From the NCBI GenBank assembly GCA_016932835.1, contig JAFGCD010000009.1, forward strand, positions 1 through 64,000: a stretch of 64,000 bases of DNA, read 5' to 3'. This stretch comes from Sedimentisphaerales bacterium (GTDB lineage Bacteria; Planctomycetota; Phycisphaerae; Sedimentisphaerales; Anaerobacaceae). Both the position numbers and the translations under genes were made by a program. Positions 1-7,239 of the stretch are shown piece by piece. The notes under the pieces are model-generated. The model saw nothing but the letters and a program-made list of their open reading frames with translations. It did no database searches and had not been told where the DNA came from. Every line of letters starts with the position of its first letter. Positions within the stretch are counted from its first letter, which is position 1.

Positions 1-57
1 GCTATCTCCTTTGTTTTGGTTAACAATTTTCTAAAATAGGAGATAGCCTATTTTGCC
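1..57. repeat. Nested inverted repeat at the left window edge
   Basis: Positions 1-10 (gctatctcct) and 38-47 (aggagatagc) form a perfect 10-base inverted repeat. A second hairpin, aaaatagg / cctatttt, lies at 34-57 and overlaps the right arm. The segment is AT-rich compared with the GC-rich coding DNA that follows. It overlaps the last codons of the truncated GH127 gene. It could be the end of an insertion sequence that cut off that gene, or a transcription terminator. The window ends before this can be resolved. Confidence 0.5.
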
Positions 58-1440
58 TAAAAGCGCCACTTTTTTGTCGTACACCCCCTGCTCGGGAAAG
101 GCCGTCTCCTGGCGGATTCGAACGCCCTGCTGCTTCCAGTCAAGCTCGGATGCTATGAAGAGATTTACGAAGAGCGTATCACCGTTATGAAAATATATGC
201 TGTCACCGTATTTGGCGTGGTTTTCGAGCCCTGTGCCCGTGCAGCACCAGAAGGAATCGTAGGGCAGGTTGTACATTTTCCATCGCCCGGAGGCCAGAGG
301 AACGAAGTACATCATCATCCCCGTTCTGGGATTCTGGGTGCTCAGTATGCTGTTGTACAGCGCCCTCTCGTAATAGTCGGCGTATCGGGTTTCAGCATTC
401 CAGGTGAACAGTTGCCTTGTGAGCTTAAGCATGTTGTATGTGCAGCAGCTCTCCTGCGTATGGTCGCCAAGCTGCACGGCTAATTGGTCGGGGTCGCTGC
501 GCCAGTGCTCGTTGTTGCTTGTTCCGCCGGTGCAATAGCTGCGGTGGTTTACGACCTGCGACCAGAAGTACTCTGCGATCTTCCTGTCTCTGGGTTCTGC
601 GGCGAGTTCATACTGGCGTGCGGTTCCGATGATATTGGGAATGAAGGAGTTGACGTGTTCGGATTTGAGACGGTCTTCGCCGCGAGCGAGGGGTTCTGTG
701 TACCTGTCCTGGTTGAATCGTCGTGACATCGCCAGATAATCGGGCCGGCCGGTGAGGGCGTATAAATTCGCAAAGGCTTCGTTCATGCCGCCCTGCTCTG
801 TCTGGTTCAGCATTTTCTGCATATGTACCCGGTCTATCTTGTCGAGGCGGACCTTGTTCCATGCGGCCATCTTCTCGGCAATTTCGAGGGCCTGAATGTT
901 GCCGCAATGAACGTACATATCAATCAGTCCGGCGTATATCTTGTGAAGCGTATAGTACGGAGCCCAGACGCCCTTGAGGCTTTCGACCCGGTCTATGAAG
1001 GTCTCCGGAAAGGCGCTGAGATAGCCGCTATTGCCCAGTGCCTTCTGGCATTTGCCCAGCTCAGCAACAATTACATCGGCTTTGGCCTTGAGTTTCTCGT
1101 CGGACGTGCTGGCGTACATCATGGCGCAGGCTGAGAGGTAATGGCCCATAATATGGCCTCTGACTTCAACAGAGGGGCTCTCCCACCCGCCCAAAGGCTC
1201 AGCCGACGACGGCAAGCCCGCATTCAGTCGAAATGTATGCAGCAACCGGTCTGAGTCCAACTCATGGAGATACTTTCGGGTACGCTCCATGTTCTCCTTG
1301 AAGGGACCGTCGAGCAAGCGAACCTGCTTTAGACTGAACGGTCGGGCCTTGAATTCGATCTTCTCCCTGCCGAATTCGCCGTTACAAACTCGGCACGCCG
1401 CCGCCATCAGCACAGCCGCAACAAGAGTCTTCCTAACCAT
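31..1440 (-). CDS. GH127 (DUF1680) beta-L-arabinofuranosidase-like protein, C-terminally truncated
   Basis: The protein is 469 residues and secreted: an N-terminal signal peptide (MVRKTLVAAVLMAAACRVCNG) is followed by the GH127 alpha/alpha-barrel. Recognisable family segments are the HYLSACAMMYAST helix, the GGMNEAFANLYALTG motif, and the cysteine-rich stretches QESCCTYNMLKLTR and SFWCCTGTGLENHAKYG, which supply the zinc-binding cysteines and catalytic region of the family. GH127 enzymes release L-arabinofuranose from plant glycans. The start is the ATG at 1438-1440, preceded by AAGGAAGG at good spacing; longer readings lack a ribosome site. GH127 proteins are usually 600 residues or more and continue with beta-sandwich domains. 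Here homology-like sequence stops at about residue 450 (AFPEQG) and a short unrelated tail runs to a stop in AT-rich DNA. The gene lies 56 bases after the haem-motif gene and is probably co-transcribed with it. Confidence 0.8.
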   Translation of the reverse strand: MVRKTLVAAVLMAAACRVCNGEFGREKIEFKARPFSLKQVRLLDGPFKENMERTRKYLHELDSDRLLHTFRLNAGLPSSAEPLGGWESPSVEVRGHIMGHYLSACAMMYASTSDEKLKAKADVIVAELGKCQKALGNSGYLSAFPETFIDRVESLKGVWAPYYTLHKIYAGLIDMYVHCGNIQALEIAEKMAAWNKVRLDKIDRVHMQKMLNQTEQGGMNEAFANLYALTGRPDYLAMSRRFNQDRYTEPLARGEDRLKSEHVNSFIPNIIGTARQYELAAEPRDRKIAEYFWSQVVNHRSYCTGGTSNNEHWRSDPDQLAVQLGDHTQESCCTYNMLKLTRQLFTWNAETRYADYYERALYNSILSTQNPRTGMMMYFVPLASGRWKMYNLPYDSFWCCTGTGLENHAKYGDSIYFHNGDTLFVNLFIASELDWKQQGVRIRQETAFPEQGVYDKKVALLGKIGYLLF

Positions 1441-1496
1441 ATTTCTGCCTTCCTTGATTTGCGATATCGCCTCGACACATATCCCGGACCGCAGCT

Positions 1497-4010
1497 TCAA
1501 TCTGCGGGAGTATCATATACTTTTTGCCCCATGCTTATCGCCCTGCGGTTTCGTAATTCCATCTGCTGCCGTGCCGCGTATTTCTCCTCTCGGCGCCGGT
1601 CCGTTTCACATGGTTTGAAGCCTGGCATATCGGCCCGCGGGCGTTTGGCGAGGGTTTGCCTGCCTGCCTCAATTATCGCCAGTGCTTCGATGTATTGCGG
1701 GTCGGTTTTATCCTTGAATTTCTGCAGGCACGGGCTAAGGCTCGGACGGTCGAAACTTACCTGCGGACCCTGATTCCTGTTATGACCGGCAAAATCGCCC
1801 AAGTGGACGCCGGTCAGTTCGCCGAGACGCTTTACCTGGGCATTGTCCAAGGGACATCGTCCGGTGAGATTGTCGGGGTAGGCGGTGTCGTAGCGAGGGT
1901 AATACGGACCGTTGAGGTCGATCCATGCCGCGATGCGCTCGAATTCCTCTTTGCTCAGCTTGACATCGTTGTGTCCGGCTCGAATGACTTTGATCAGCTT
2001 ACTGGCATGCGAGCCCCAGCTATACGCCGGCTGTATATCGCTCGGCCCGGCGCCAATCGCTGCGATGTACTTCTTTCGCCACAATTCGTTGTAGGACGTA
2101 TTGAAAGTAGTCGTGCGGTCGCCGGCCAACAGCAGCTTGTCTTCGGCTTCTTTGCCGTAGTCGTGGCAGCGCAGACAGTGCTTATCGAATATCGGCTGAA
2201 TCTCGTCCATGTAGCTGAACATCCGGGGCTCCGGATACCAGCCCTGGAGTCTGCTCGGCGGGTGTCGCAAAGCCATGGGCATCTCGTTTCCCGGCTTAGG
2301 TGGGGCGCTTCGCCGGCTTTCGTGGCAACCTATACAGCCGGTTTGCTCGCCGGACTGCACGATTGTGCCGCTGCGCATCGACTGAATCATCATTTTGTTT
2401 TCGTCGAGAATCTGGAAATAGACGAATCTATCCGAAGGCGTCTCGAAATACACCGAGCCATCCTCGGCAATCGGGACAATGCCGAGGAGCCTTTTGCTCT
2501 CGAAACTGTGCCAATTCACCGCCGGGCAGTGGACGCCCTGGCCTTCCCATGCCGGATGTGTCCAGAATCTCTTCTCCGGTGACTCTATCACTCGCAAAAA
2601 CTTAGCCGAACCACGTTTGACGCCCTGCATGTGCGTGCCCTGATATATGTCGGCAATATAGAAATAGCCGGCGGCGTTTTCAAAGTCCCGTCTTGAGGGA
2701 ACAACCTGCGGACGTCTGCGCGGGGCCAGCGGCATGGGGTCGAAACAGCCGGGTTCTTCCGAATGAAGTAAAAGCTCGTTGCCGAATACGTCCAAAAGAT
2801 AGATTCCCATTTGCTCGCCCTTTCCGGTCATGCGCGAACACAGGAAGTACCTGTCATTGAGCGGATAGGGGTCTTCATATTTGGGATTCACCCTCAGGAA
2901 GTTATCGAATCCATATGCATCAGGCCCGGGTCCCTTTTCCCTTACAATATCTATCGCGCCGGCAGGCCAAGTCCTTATAACAGGTTCACGACCATCAACA
3001 CCCAAACAGCGGTCGATGATAGCCAGGGCGCCCCAAGGTCGATCGTGACACGAGCCGAAAACGCACATGATCCGCTCGGTTTCAGGGATTGGCCGTGCAT
3101 CGATTACCCCCCCAGGCGACCACGTATTGTTGCCCCAGTAAAGTGCGTGATTTGTTCCATCCGGATTTACCGTCCATAAGCCCTGCGCATCGCCGAAATT
3201 TCTGTCAACATATTCCCACCTGTCGTAGATTATCCTGCCGTCGTCCAGCAGTGCGCTGTGTCCTTCATGCAGTGTGCTCTTGCCGATCTGATGAATGTTT
3301 GCCCCATCGGCGTCCATGCGGAAGAGGTTCCCCATGATATGGCGGTTGCACATGCAGAATTTGGGCTCCCTGGTGGACGAAAAGACGATACTGCCGTCAG
3401 GCAGATAGAGGGGGTCAAAATCAGCGACGCCCGGCGCCGAGTTGAGCTGCTTTAAGCCCGTGCCGTCGGCGTTGATCTCGTAGATGTGATAATCGTCGCG
3501 TATGTCTCTTCTCATCGCGAAGACTATCCTTTTGCCGTCAAAATGGACTTCCGGATCGCGAATAAGTCCCCTGTCGGTCTGAATCAAGGTCCGAACAACG
3601 CCGCCCTGCTTCAAATCGACAGCCTTGAGGGCGCCGCCCCCTTCGAAACTGCCTGTATTAATCTCTCCGGTGACGAACATGGTGGCGGTATTGTGGTGGT
3701 CCGGCCTGTACTGCCTGCGAGCAACGAAGAGTATCTCGCTGCCGCTGACAAGTGGATTCTCGACCAGGGCATTGCGACGGAATTCCTGCCAGTCAGCTTT
3801 GTCGGCCCCTGCCCCGATATCGTCGAGCTTTGCCAGATATTGGGCCCCCACGGGATAGCGTCGGCTGAACTCGGCTGTAAGATCGGTAATTGCGGCCCGC
3901 AAAGCAGCACGCTCGTTATCCGGAGGGCGCCATCGGCCGGATGCACCATACAGAGGGCAAATACAGACAAGCAATGCTCCGAGAATGGCAAACCAGCATC
4001 TAATATTCAT
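1497..4010 (-). CDS. Secreted HzsA-like (hydrazine synthase alpha middle-domain) protein with two c-type haem motifs
   Basis: The protein is 837 residues with a signal peptide (MNIRCWFAILGALLVCICPLYG). The middle is a TolB/WD40-like beta-propeller: repeated blades such as DPEVHFDGKRIVFAMRR, FDPLYLPDGSIVFSSTR and HSALLDDGRIIYDRW. This is the HZS_alpha family of planctomycetes and verrucomicrobia. Two CxxCH haem c motifs follow, CIGCH at about residue 560 and CLRCH at about 610. The start is the ATG at 4008-4010, six bases after AAGGAG; a GTG two codons upstream touches the ribosome site and is unlikely. Despite the family name, nothing here indicates hydrazine synthesis, since no HzsB/C gene is seen and the neighbour is a polysaccharide hydrolase. 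A periplasmic redox or scaffold role linked to glycan use is inference. Confidence 0.75.
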   Translation of the reverse strand: MNIRCWFAILGALLVCICPLYGASGRWRPPDNERAALRAAITDLTAEFSRRYPVGAQYLAKLDDIGAGADKADWQEFRRNALVENPLVSGSEILFVARRQYRPDHHNTATMFVTGEINTGSFEGGGALKAVDLKQGGVVRTLIQTDRGLIRDPEVHFDGKRIVFAMRRDIRDDYHIYEINADGTGLKQLNSAPGVADFDPLYLPDGSIVFSSTREPKFCMCNRHIMGNLFRMDADGANIHQIGKSTLHEGHSALLDDGRIIYDRWEYVDRNFGDAQGLWTVNPDGTNHALYWGNNTWSPGGVIDARPIPETERIMCVFGSCHDRPWGALAIIDRCLGVDGREPVIRTWPAGAIDIVREKGPGPDAYGFDNFLRVNPKYEDPYPLNDRYFLCSRMTGKGEQMGIYLLDVFGNELLLHSEEPGCFDPMPLAPRRRPQVVPSRRDFENAAGYFYIADIYQGTHMQGVKRGSAKFLRVIESPEKRFWTHPAWEGQGVHCPAVNWHSFESKRLLGIVPIAEDGSVYFETPSDRFVYFQILDENKMMIQSMRSGTIVQSGEQTGCIGCHESRRSAPPKPGNEMPMALRHPPSRLQGWYPEPRMFSYMDEIQPIFDKHCLRCHDYGKEAEDKLLLAGDRTTTFNTSYNELWRKKYIAAIGAGPSDIQPAYSWGSHASKLIKVIRAGHNDVKLSKEEFERIAAWIDLNGPYYPRYDTAYPDNLTGRCPLDNAQVKRLGELTGVHLGDFAGHNRNQGPQVSFDRPSLSPCLQKFKDKTDPQYIEALAIIEAGRQTLAKRPRADMPGFKPCETDRRREEKYAARQQMELRNRRAISMGQKVYDTPAD

Positions 4011-4485
4011 TCGCACTCCTTATCGATATATTCACAGCCGGCCCTGCCAGAGAACCGAGCATCTACATACAAATCTACCAAATATCGCGGCAAAATGTAA
4101 CTATCGTGCGTCAGGATTCCAGCAGTTTCTACCGACTCTGAGCCTATCCCAGTTAGGAAATTGAGGTTCATCATATTTGGCGGATGACCCGCTCTCAATG
4201 CACGCCCGGCAATCTTACGTCCGTTAATTGTTACCTTCAGCCGCCCGATATTGGCGTTTTAAGGCGATACAATATTTGCGACTTGTTATCCGGACGCTTA
4301 TTCCCGCCACAGAAATATTCTACATTTCCCATATTGCCTATTTTAACTCAAGATTTTTTCATCGCTTCACCGATACTTAGTCAGATGTTGATATATTACC
4401 CATATCAACATAAAACAAATAGATTGGGGCAGATATGTTAAACTCGGCAATTTGTATTGGTTCGGAATCTTTTGGAGATCGCAGA
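4011..4485. other. Divergent intergenic region
   Basis: This 475-base gap separates the minus-strand haem-motif gene from the plus-strand cobalamin-fold gene, so it should hold both promoters. The one strong element is the dyad at 4387-4409, described separately. Short open frames here lack ribosome sites and recognisable sequence. Confidence 0.6.
4387..4409 (+). promoter_or_regulatory. 8-7-8 dyad upstream of the cobalamin-fold gene, possible operator
   Basis: GTTGATAT (4387-4394) and ATATCAAC (4402-4409) are a perfect inverted repeat around a 7-base spacer. TTGATA at 4388-4393 inside the dyad could be a -35 box, 17 bases before a weak -10-like TAAAAC at 4411-4416. A repressor bound to the dyad would then block the promoter. 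This is inference from layout; the regulator is unknown. Confidence 0.35.
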
Positions 4486-5238
4486 ATGATTAAGGAAGAA
4501 ACGCTCGCTCGCTATCTGGAAGCCCTGCTTCGTGGTGATCGTACCGCCTGCCGCAGGGTTATTGAAGAGGCCCTTCAAAGCGGTATTCCCGCCAATTCCG
4601 TTTATACCCAAGTTGTCTGGCCGATCATGGTCGAGATTGACAAACTCAACCGAAAAGACCGAATCAGCCCCGTGCAGGAACATCTGGCTACTCGAATCAA
4701 TCGCACGATTGTCGATCAATTGCAAAACAAGCTTCCGCGAAGACCTGAGAAGAGCAAGCGTATTGTGGTCTGCTGCGCCCCTACCGAGCTTCAGGAACTC
4801 GGAGCCCAAATGCTCACAGACCTGTTTGAAAGCGATGGCTGGGAAGTACGCTTTCTTGGCGGCGGACTTACAAACGATGATTTGCTCTCATTCATCAATG
4901 AGTACTCTCCTGACATCCTTCTCGTGTATGGAACGACGCCAAAACAAGCCCCTGATGTACGTCGGCTGATCGATACGATCAGGTCGGTAAACGCCTGGCC
5001 TGAGATGCGTATTATGGTTTCTGGGGGGCTTTTCAACCGGGCCGAGGGCTTGTGGGAGGAGATGGAGGCCGATATGTATGCAGCTACCGCCTCCGAAGCT
5101 CTCCAGATTGCTTCTAATTACGAGGAACTGCCCCGCTGCGAGCGCAGGACGATAAACAAACGGAAGAAGCGTCGCCGTGCCCTGCTTGATGCGGATTCAC
5201 TAAAACCCGTGCGGGTGCCGGTTGGCGCATCACAGTAA
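4486..5238 (+). CDS. Cobalamin (B12)-binding-fold protein, probably regulatory
   Basis: The protein is 250 residues. Residues 1-85 resemble the helical cap of B12-binding modules (LLRGDRTACRRVIEEAL, then WPIMVEIDKLNRKDRISPVQEHLATRI). Residues 100-215 form the Rossmann-like B12 domain with the typical GWEVRFLGGG strand and the MVSGGLFN end. In B12-binding proteins the loop after the first strand usually has an E/D-x-H-x-x-G motif whose His ligates cobalt. Here the matching segment reads TELQELGAQML, with Gln in place of His. The protein may bind cobalamin without the lower His ligand, or may not bind it. A basic tail (NKRKKRRRALL) could contact nucleic acid. There is no MerR helix-turn-helix and no methyltransferase neighbour. 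The ATG at 4486 is chosen because GGAG lies eight bases upstream; an earlier in-frame ATG at 4435 has none. Confidence 0.65.
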   Translation: MIKEETLARYLEALLRGDRTACRRVIEEALQSGIPANSVYTQVVWPIMVEIDKLNRKDRISPVQEHLATRINRTIVDQLQNKLPRRPEKSKRIVVCCAPTELQELGAQMLTDLFESDGWEVRFLGGGLTNDDLLSFINEYSPDILLVYGTTPKQAPDVRRLIDTIRSVNAWPEMRIMVSGGLFNRAEGLWEEMEADMYAATASEALQIASNYEELPRCERRTINKRKKRRRALLDADSLKPVRVPVGASQ

Positions 5239-5360
5239 AATCACCGCCCCGCCCGAACACAGAGGAGCGAAATCCAGACAAGTCCATTGGTTTGATAGGG
5301 AACATCGCCGGCGGCAGGATTATACTCGTCGCCGGCGATTCTCTGCGCCTTAGAAACTAT

Positions 5361-5415
5361 TGCAATAACCCTACGTTTCCGGCTCGCTATGGTCCCGCGA
5401 CCGCAGGTTATTGCA
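5361..5415. repeat. 10-base inverted repeat spanning the stop codon of cimA
   Basis: TGCAATAACC (5361-5370) and GGTTATTGCA (5406-5415) are perfectly complementary, with a 35-base GC-rich centre. The second arm contains the last codons and TAA stop of the citramalate synthase gene. It lies between convergent genes and may act as a transcription-end hairpin, although no T-run follows on either strand. Confidence 0.4.
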
Positions 5416-6970
5416 GTTCCTTCTGGAGCTTATAGTCCACCGAATCGCTCAGCGCCTGCCACGACGCCTCGATGATGTTCTCTGAGCATCCGACAGTGCC
5501 CCAGATTGAGTTCTTGTCGCGTGACTGGATAAGCACTCTTACCCTGGCTGCGGTGCCGCTGCCAGCATTGACCACACGGACTTTGTAGTCAATCAAGTGG
5601 ACATCCTTGACAATGGGATAAAAGTTTTCAAGGGCTTTTCGCAGGGCTGCGTCGAGCGCGTTGACGGGACCATCTCCTTCTCCGACGACATGCTCGACCA
5701 TATCCCCGACCTTCAGCTTCACCGTCGCTTCGGAGACGACGTCGCCTGTAAGACGTTTTTCGACGGTCGTGTTGTACTTGAGCAGCTCAAATGCCGGTTT
5801 ATATGTACCCATTACCCTCTTAACGAGCAAATCGAAGCTGGCATTGGCGGCCTCAAATTGATAGCCTTCGTTCTCAAGCTCCTGGACACGGTCGAGTATT
5901 TTCTTTGCGAGCGCCTTATCCTGGGCGATTTTCGCTTTTTCGAGTTGCGCCAGAACTGTGGATTTTCCGCTGAGTTCCGAGATCAAGAATCTCTGTTCAT
6001 TTCCAACGAGGGCCGGCGTAATATGCTCATACGTCCTCGAGTTTTTTCTTAGGCCGTCAACGTGAAGGCCTCCCTTGTGAGCAAATGCACTTTCTCCGAC
6101 ATACGGCATATTGCCGGGCGGAGCCAGGTTGCCGATCTCAGAGAGAAACAGCGACACTTCGGTTAGCGTTTTGAGTCTCTCAGGGCTAAGCACGTCGCAG
6201 CCCATCTTGATCGCGAGGTTGGGAATAACGACACAAAGATTAGCATTGCCGCAGCGTTCGCCCAGACCGTTTATTGTTCCCTGGACGTGGCTTGCCCCGG
6301 CACGAACGGCGGCGATTGTATTGGCGGTTGCGCAGCCGGTGTCATTGTGGGCGTGAATGCCTATCTCTGCAGAGTCCAGCTTCATGCATACGACCTTTGT
6401 GATTTCCTCGATTTCGTGGGGCAGGGAGCCGCCGTTGGTATCGCAAAGGATGATCGTATCGGCGCCTGCGTCGGCAGTTGCGGCGAGTACACTGAGGGCG
6501 TATTCCGGATTTTCCTTGTAGCCGTCGTAGAAATGCTCTGCGTCGAAGACAGCCTGACGGTCGTTATTCTTAAGAAACTCTATGGATTCGGCGCACATCG
6601 CGATATTTTCGTCAAGGCTACAGCCAAGCACTTCTCTGACATGCATATCCCAAGCCTTGCCTACGATTGTCGCGACCTTGGTATCGCAGGCAAGAACAGC
6701 CTTTAGTGAAGCATCGTCACTGGCGGAGGAATCGGCTCTTCGAGTATTGCCAAACGCGACAATCTTTGCGTTCCGGAGGTTAAGGCGGGCTACTTCATCG
6801 AAGAATTGCATTTCTTTACGGTTGGAGCCGGCGTATCCGCCCTCGATGTAATCGATGCCGAGTTCGTCAAGCCGAACGGCGATTGCAAGCTTGTCTTCCA
6901 GTGAGAAACTGACGCCTTCAGCCTGCATTCCGTCGCGGAGAGTCGTATCGTACAGTTTTATCTTTCTCAT
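5408..6970 (-). CDS. cimA: (R)-citramalate synthase
   Basis: The enzyme condenses pyruvate with acetyl-CoA to citramalate, the first step of the threonine-independent isoleucine route. It is 520 residues, normal for the family. The N-terminal HMGL-like TIM barrel shows the signature YDTTLRDGMQAEG and the metal-site motif HAHNDTGCATANT, then GTINGLGERCGN. The C-terminal third (from about residue 390, NASFDLLVKRVMG) is the LeuA-type allosteric domain, so feedback control by isoleucine is expected from family knowledge. GxSFSLEDKLAIA and YIEGGYAGSN fit citramalate synthase better than isopropylmalate or homocitrate synthase. The start MRKIKLYD is at 6970; a reading five codons longer is possible. 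A promoter-like pair lies upstream at 7044-7072. Confidence 0.9.
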   Translation of the reverse strand: MRKIKLYDTTLRDGMQAEGVSFSLEDKLAIAVRLDELGIDYIEGGYAGSNRKEMQFFDEVARLNLRNAKIVAFGNTRRADSSASDDASLKAVLACDTKVATIVGKAWDMHVREVLGCSLDENIAMCAESIEFLKNNDRQAVFDAEHFYDGYKENPEYALSVLAATADAGADTIILCDTNGGSLPHEIEEITKVVCMKLDSAEIGIHAHNDTGCATANTIAAVRAGASHVQGTINGLGERCGNANLCVVIPNLAIKMGCDVLSPERLKTLTEVSLFLSEIGNLAPPGNMPYVGESAFAHKGGLHVDGLRKNSRTYEHITPALVGNEQRFLISELSGKSTVLAQLEKAKIAQDKALAKKILDRVQELENEGYQFEAANASFDLLVKRVMGTYKPAFELLKYNTTVEKRLTGDVVSEATVKLKVGDMVEHVVGEGDGPVNALDAALRKALENFYPIVKDVHLIDYKVRVVNAGSGTAARVRVLIQSRDKNSIWGTVGCSENIIEASWQALSDSVDYKLQKELQ

Positions 6971-7043
6971 CACTTCACATCTCAATCTGTAAACCGGTAA
7001 AGGATTAGTTATTCGACTGTATCAGCGGAAACCTGAAACAATT

Positions 7044-7072
7044 ATTGTATCTTTGGAAGATTAGGCTGTAAA
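7044..7072 (-). promoter_or_regulatory. Sigma-70-type promoter for cimA
   Basis: Read on the minus strand, TTTACA (7072-7067) and TACAAT (7049-7044) are separated by 17 bases. This predicts a start near 7037 and a leader of about 67 bases before the cimA ATG. Confidence 0.5.
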
Positions 7073-7239
7073 GGCCAAAAAGACCGCAGAGCGGGTGGAA
7101 AGCCTGCGGGAAGGCTGTCCTAACTGGGATTGAGGAGAGCTCAAATAGGGGATTACGAGCCGAAAACAGGGATGTTTGTGGGTTGTTCGACGGCAGCGCG
7201 TCTATTATGGGCGTAATCCCAAGCCTGCCCGGCGTGTTA

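Noticed and set aside
1497..4010. Anammox hydrazine synthesis suggested by the HzsA-like family
   Set aside because: No HzsB/C-like genes or other anammox genes are in the window, and the neighbour is a glycoside hydrolase.
4184..4441. 85-codon plus-strand frame before the cobalamin-fold gene
   Set aside because: It runs through AT-rich intergenic DNA containing the dyad, lacks a ribosome site and has no recognisable sequence.
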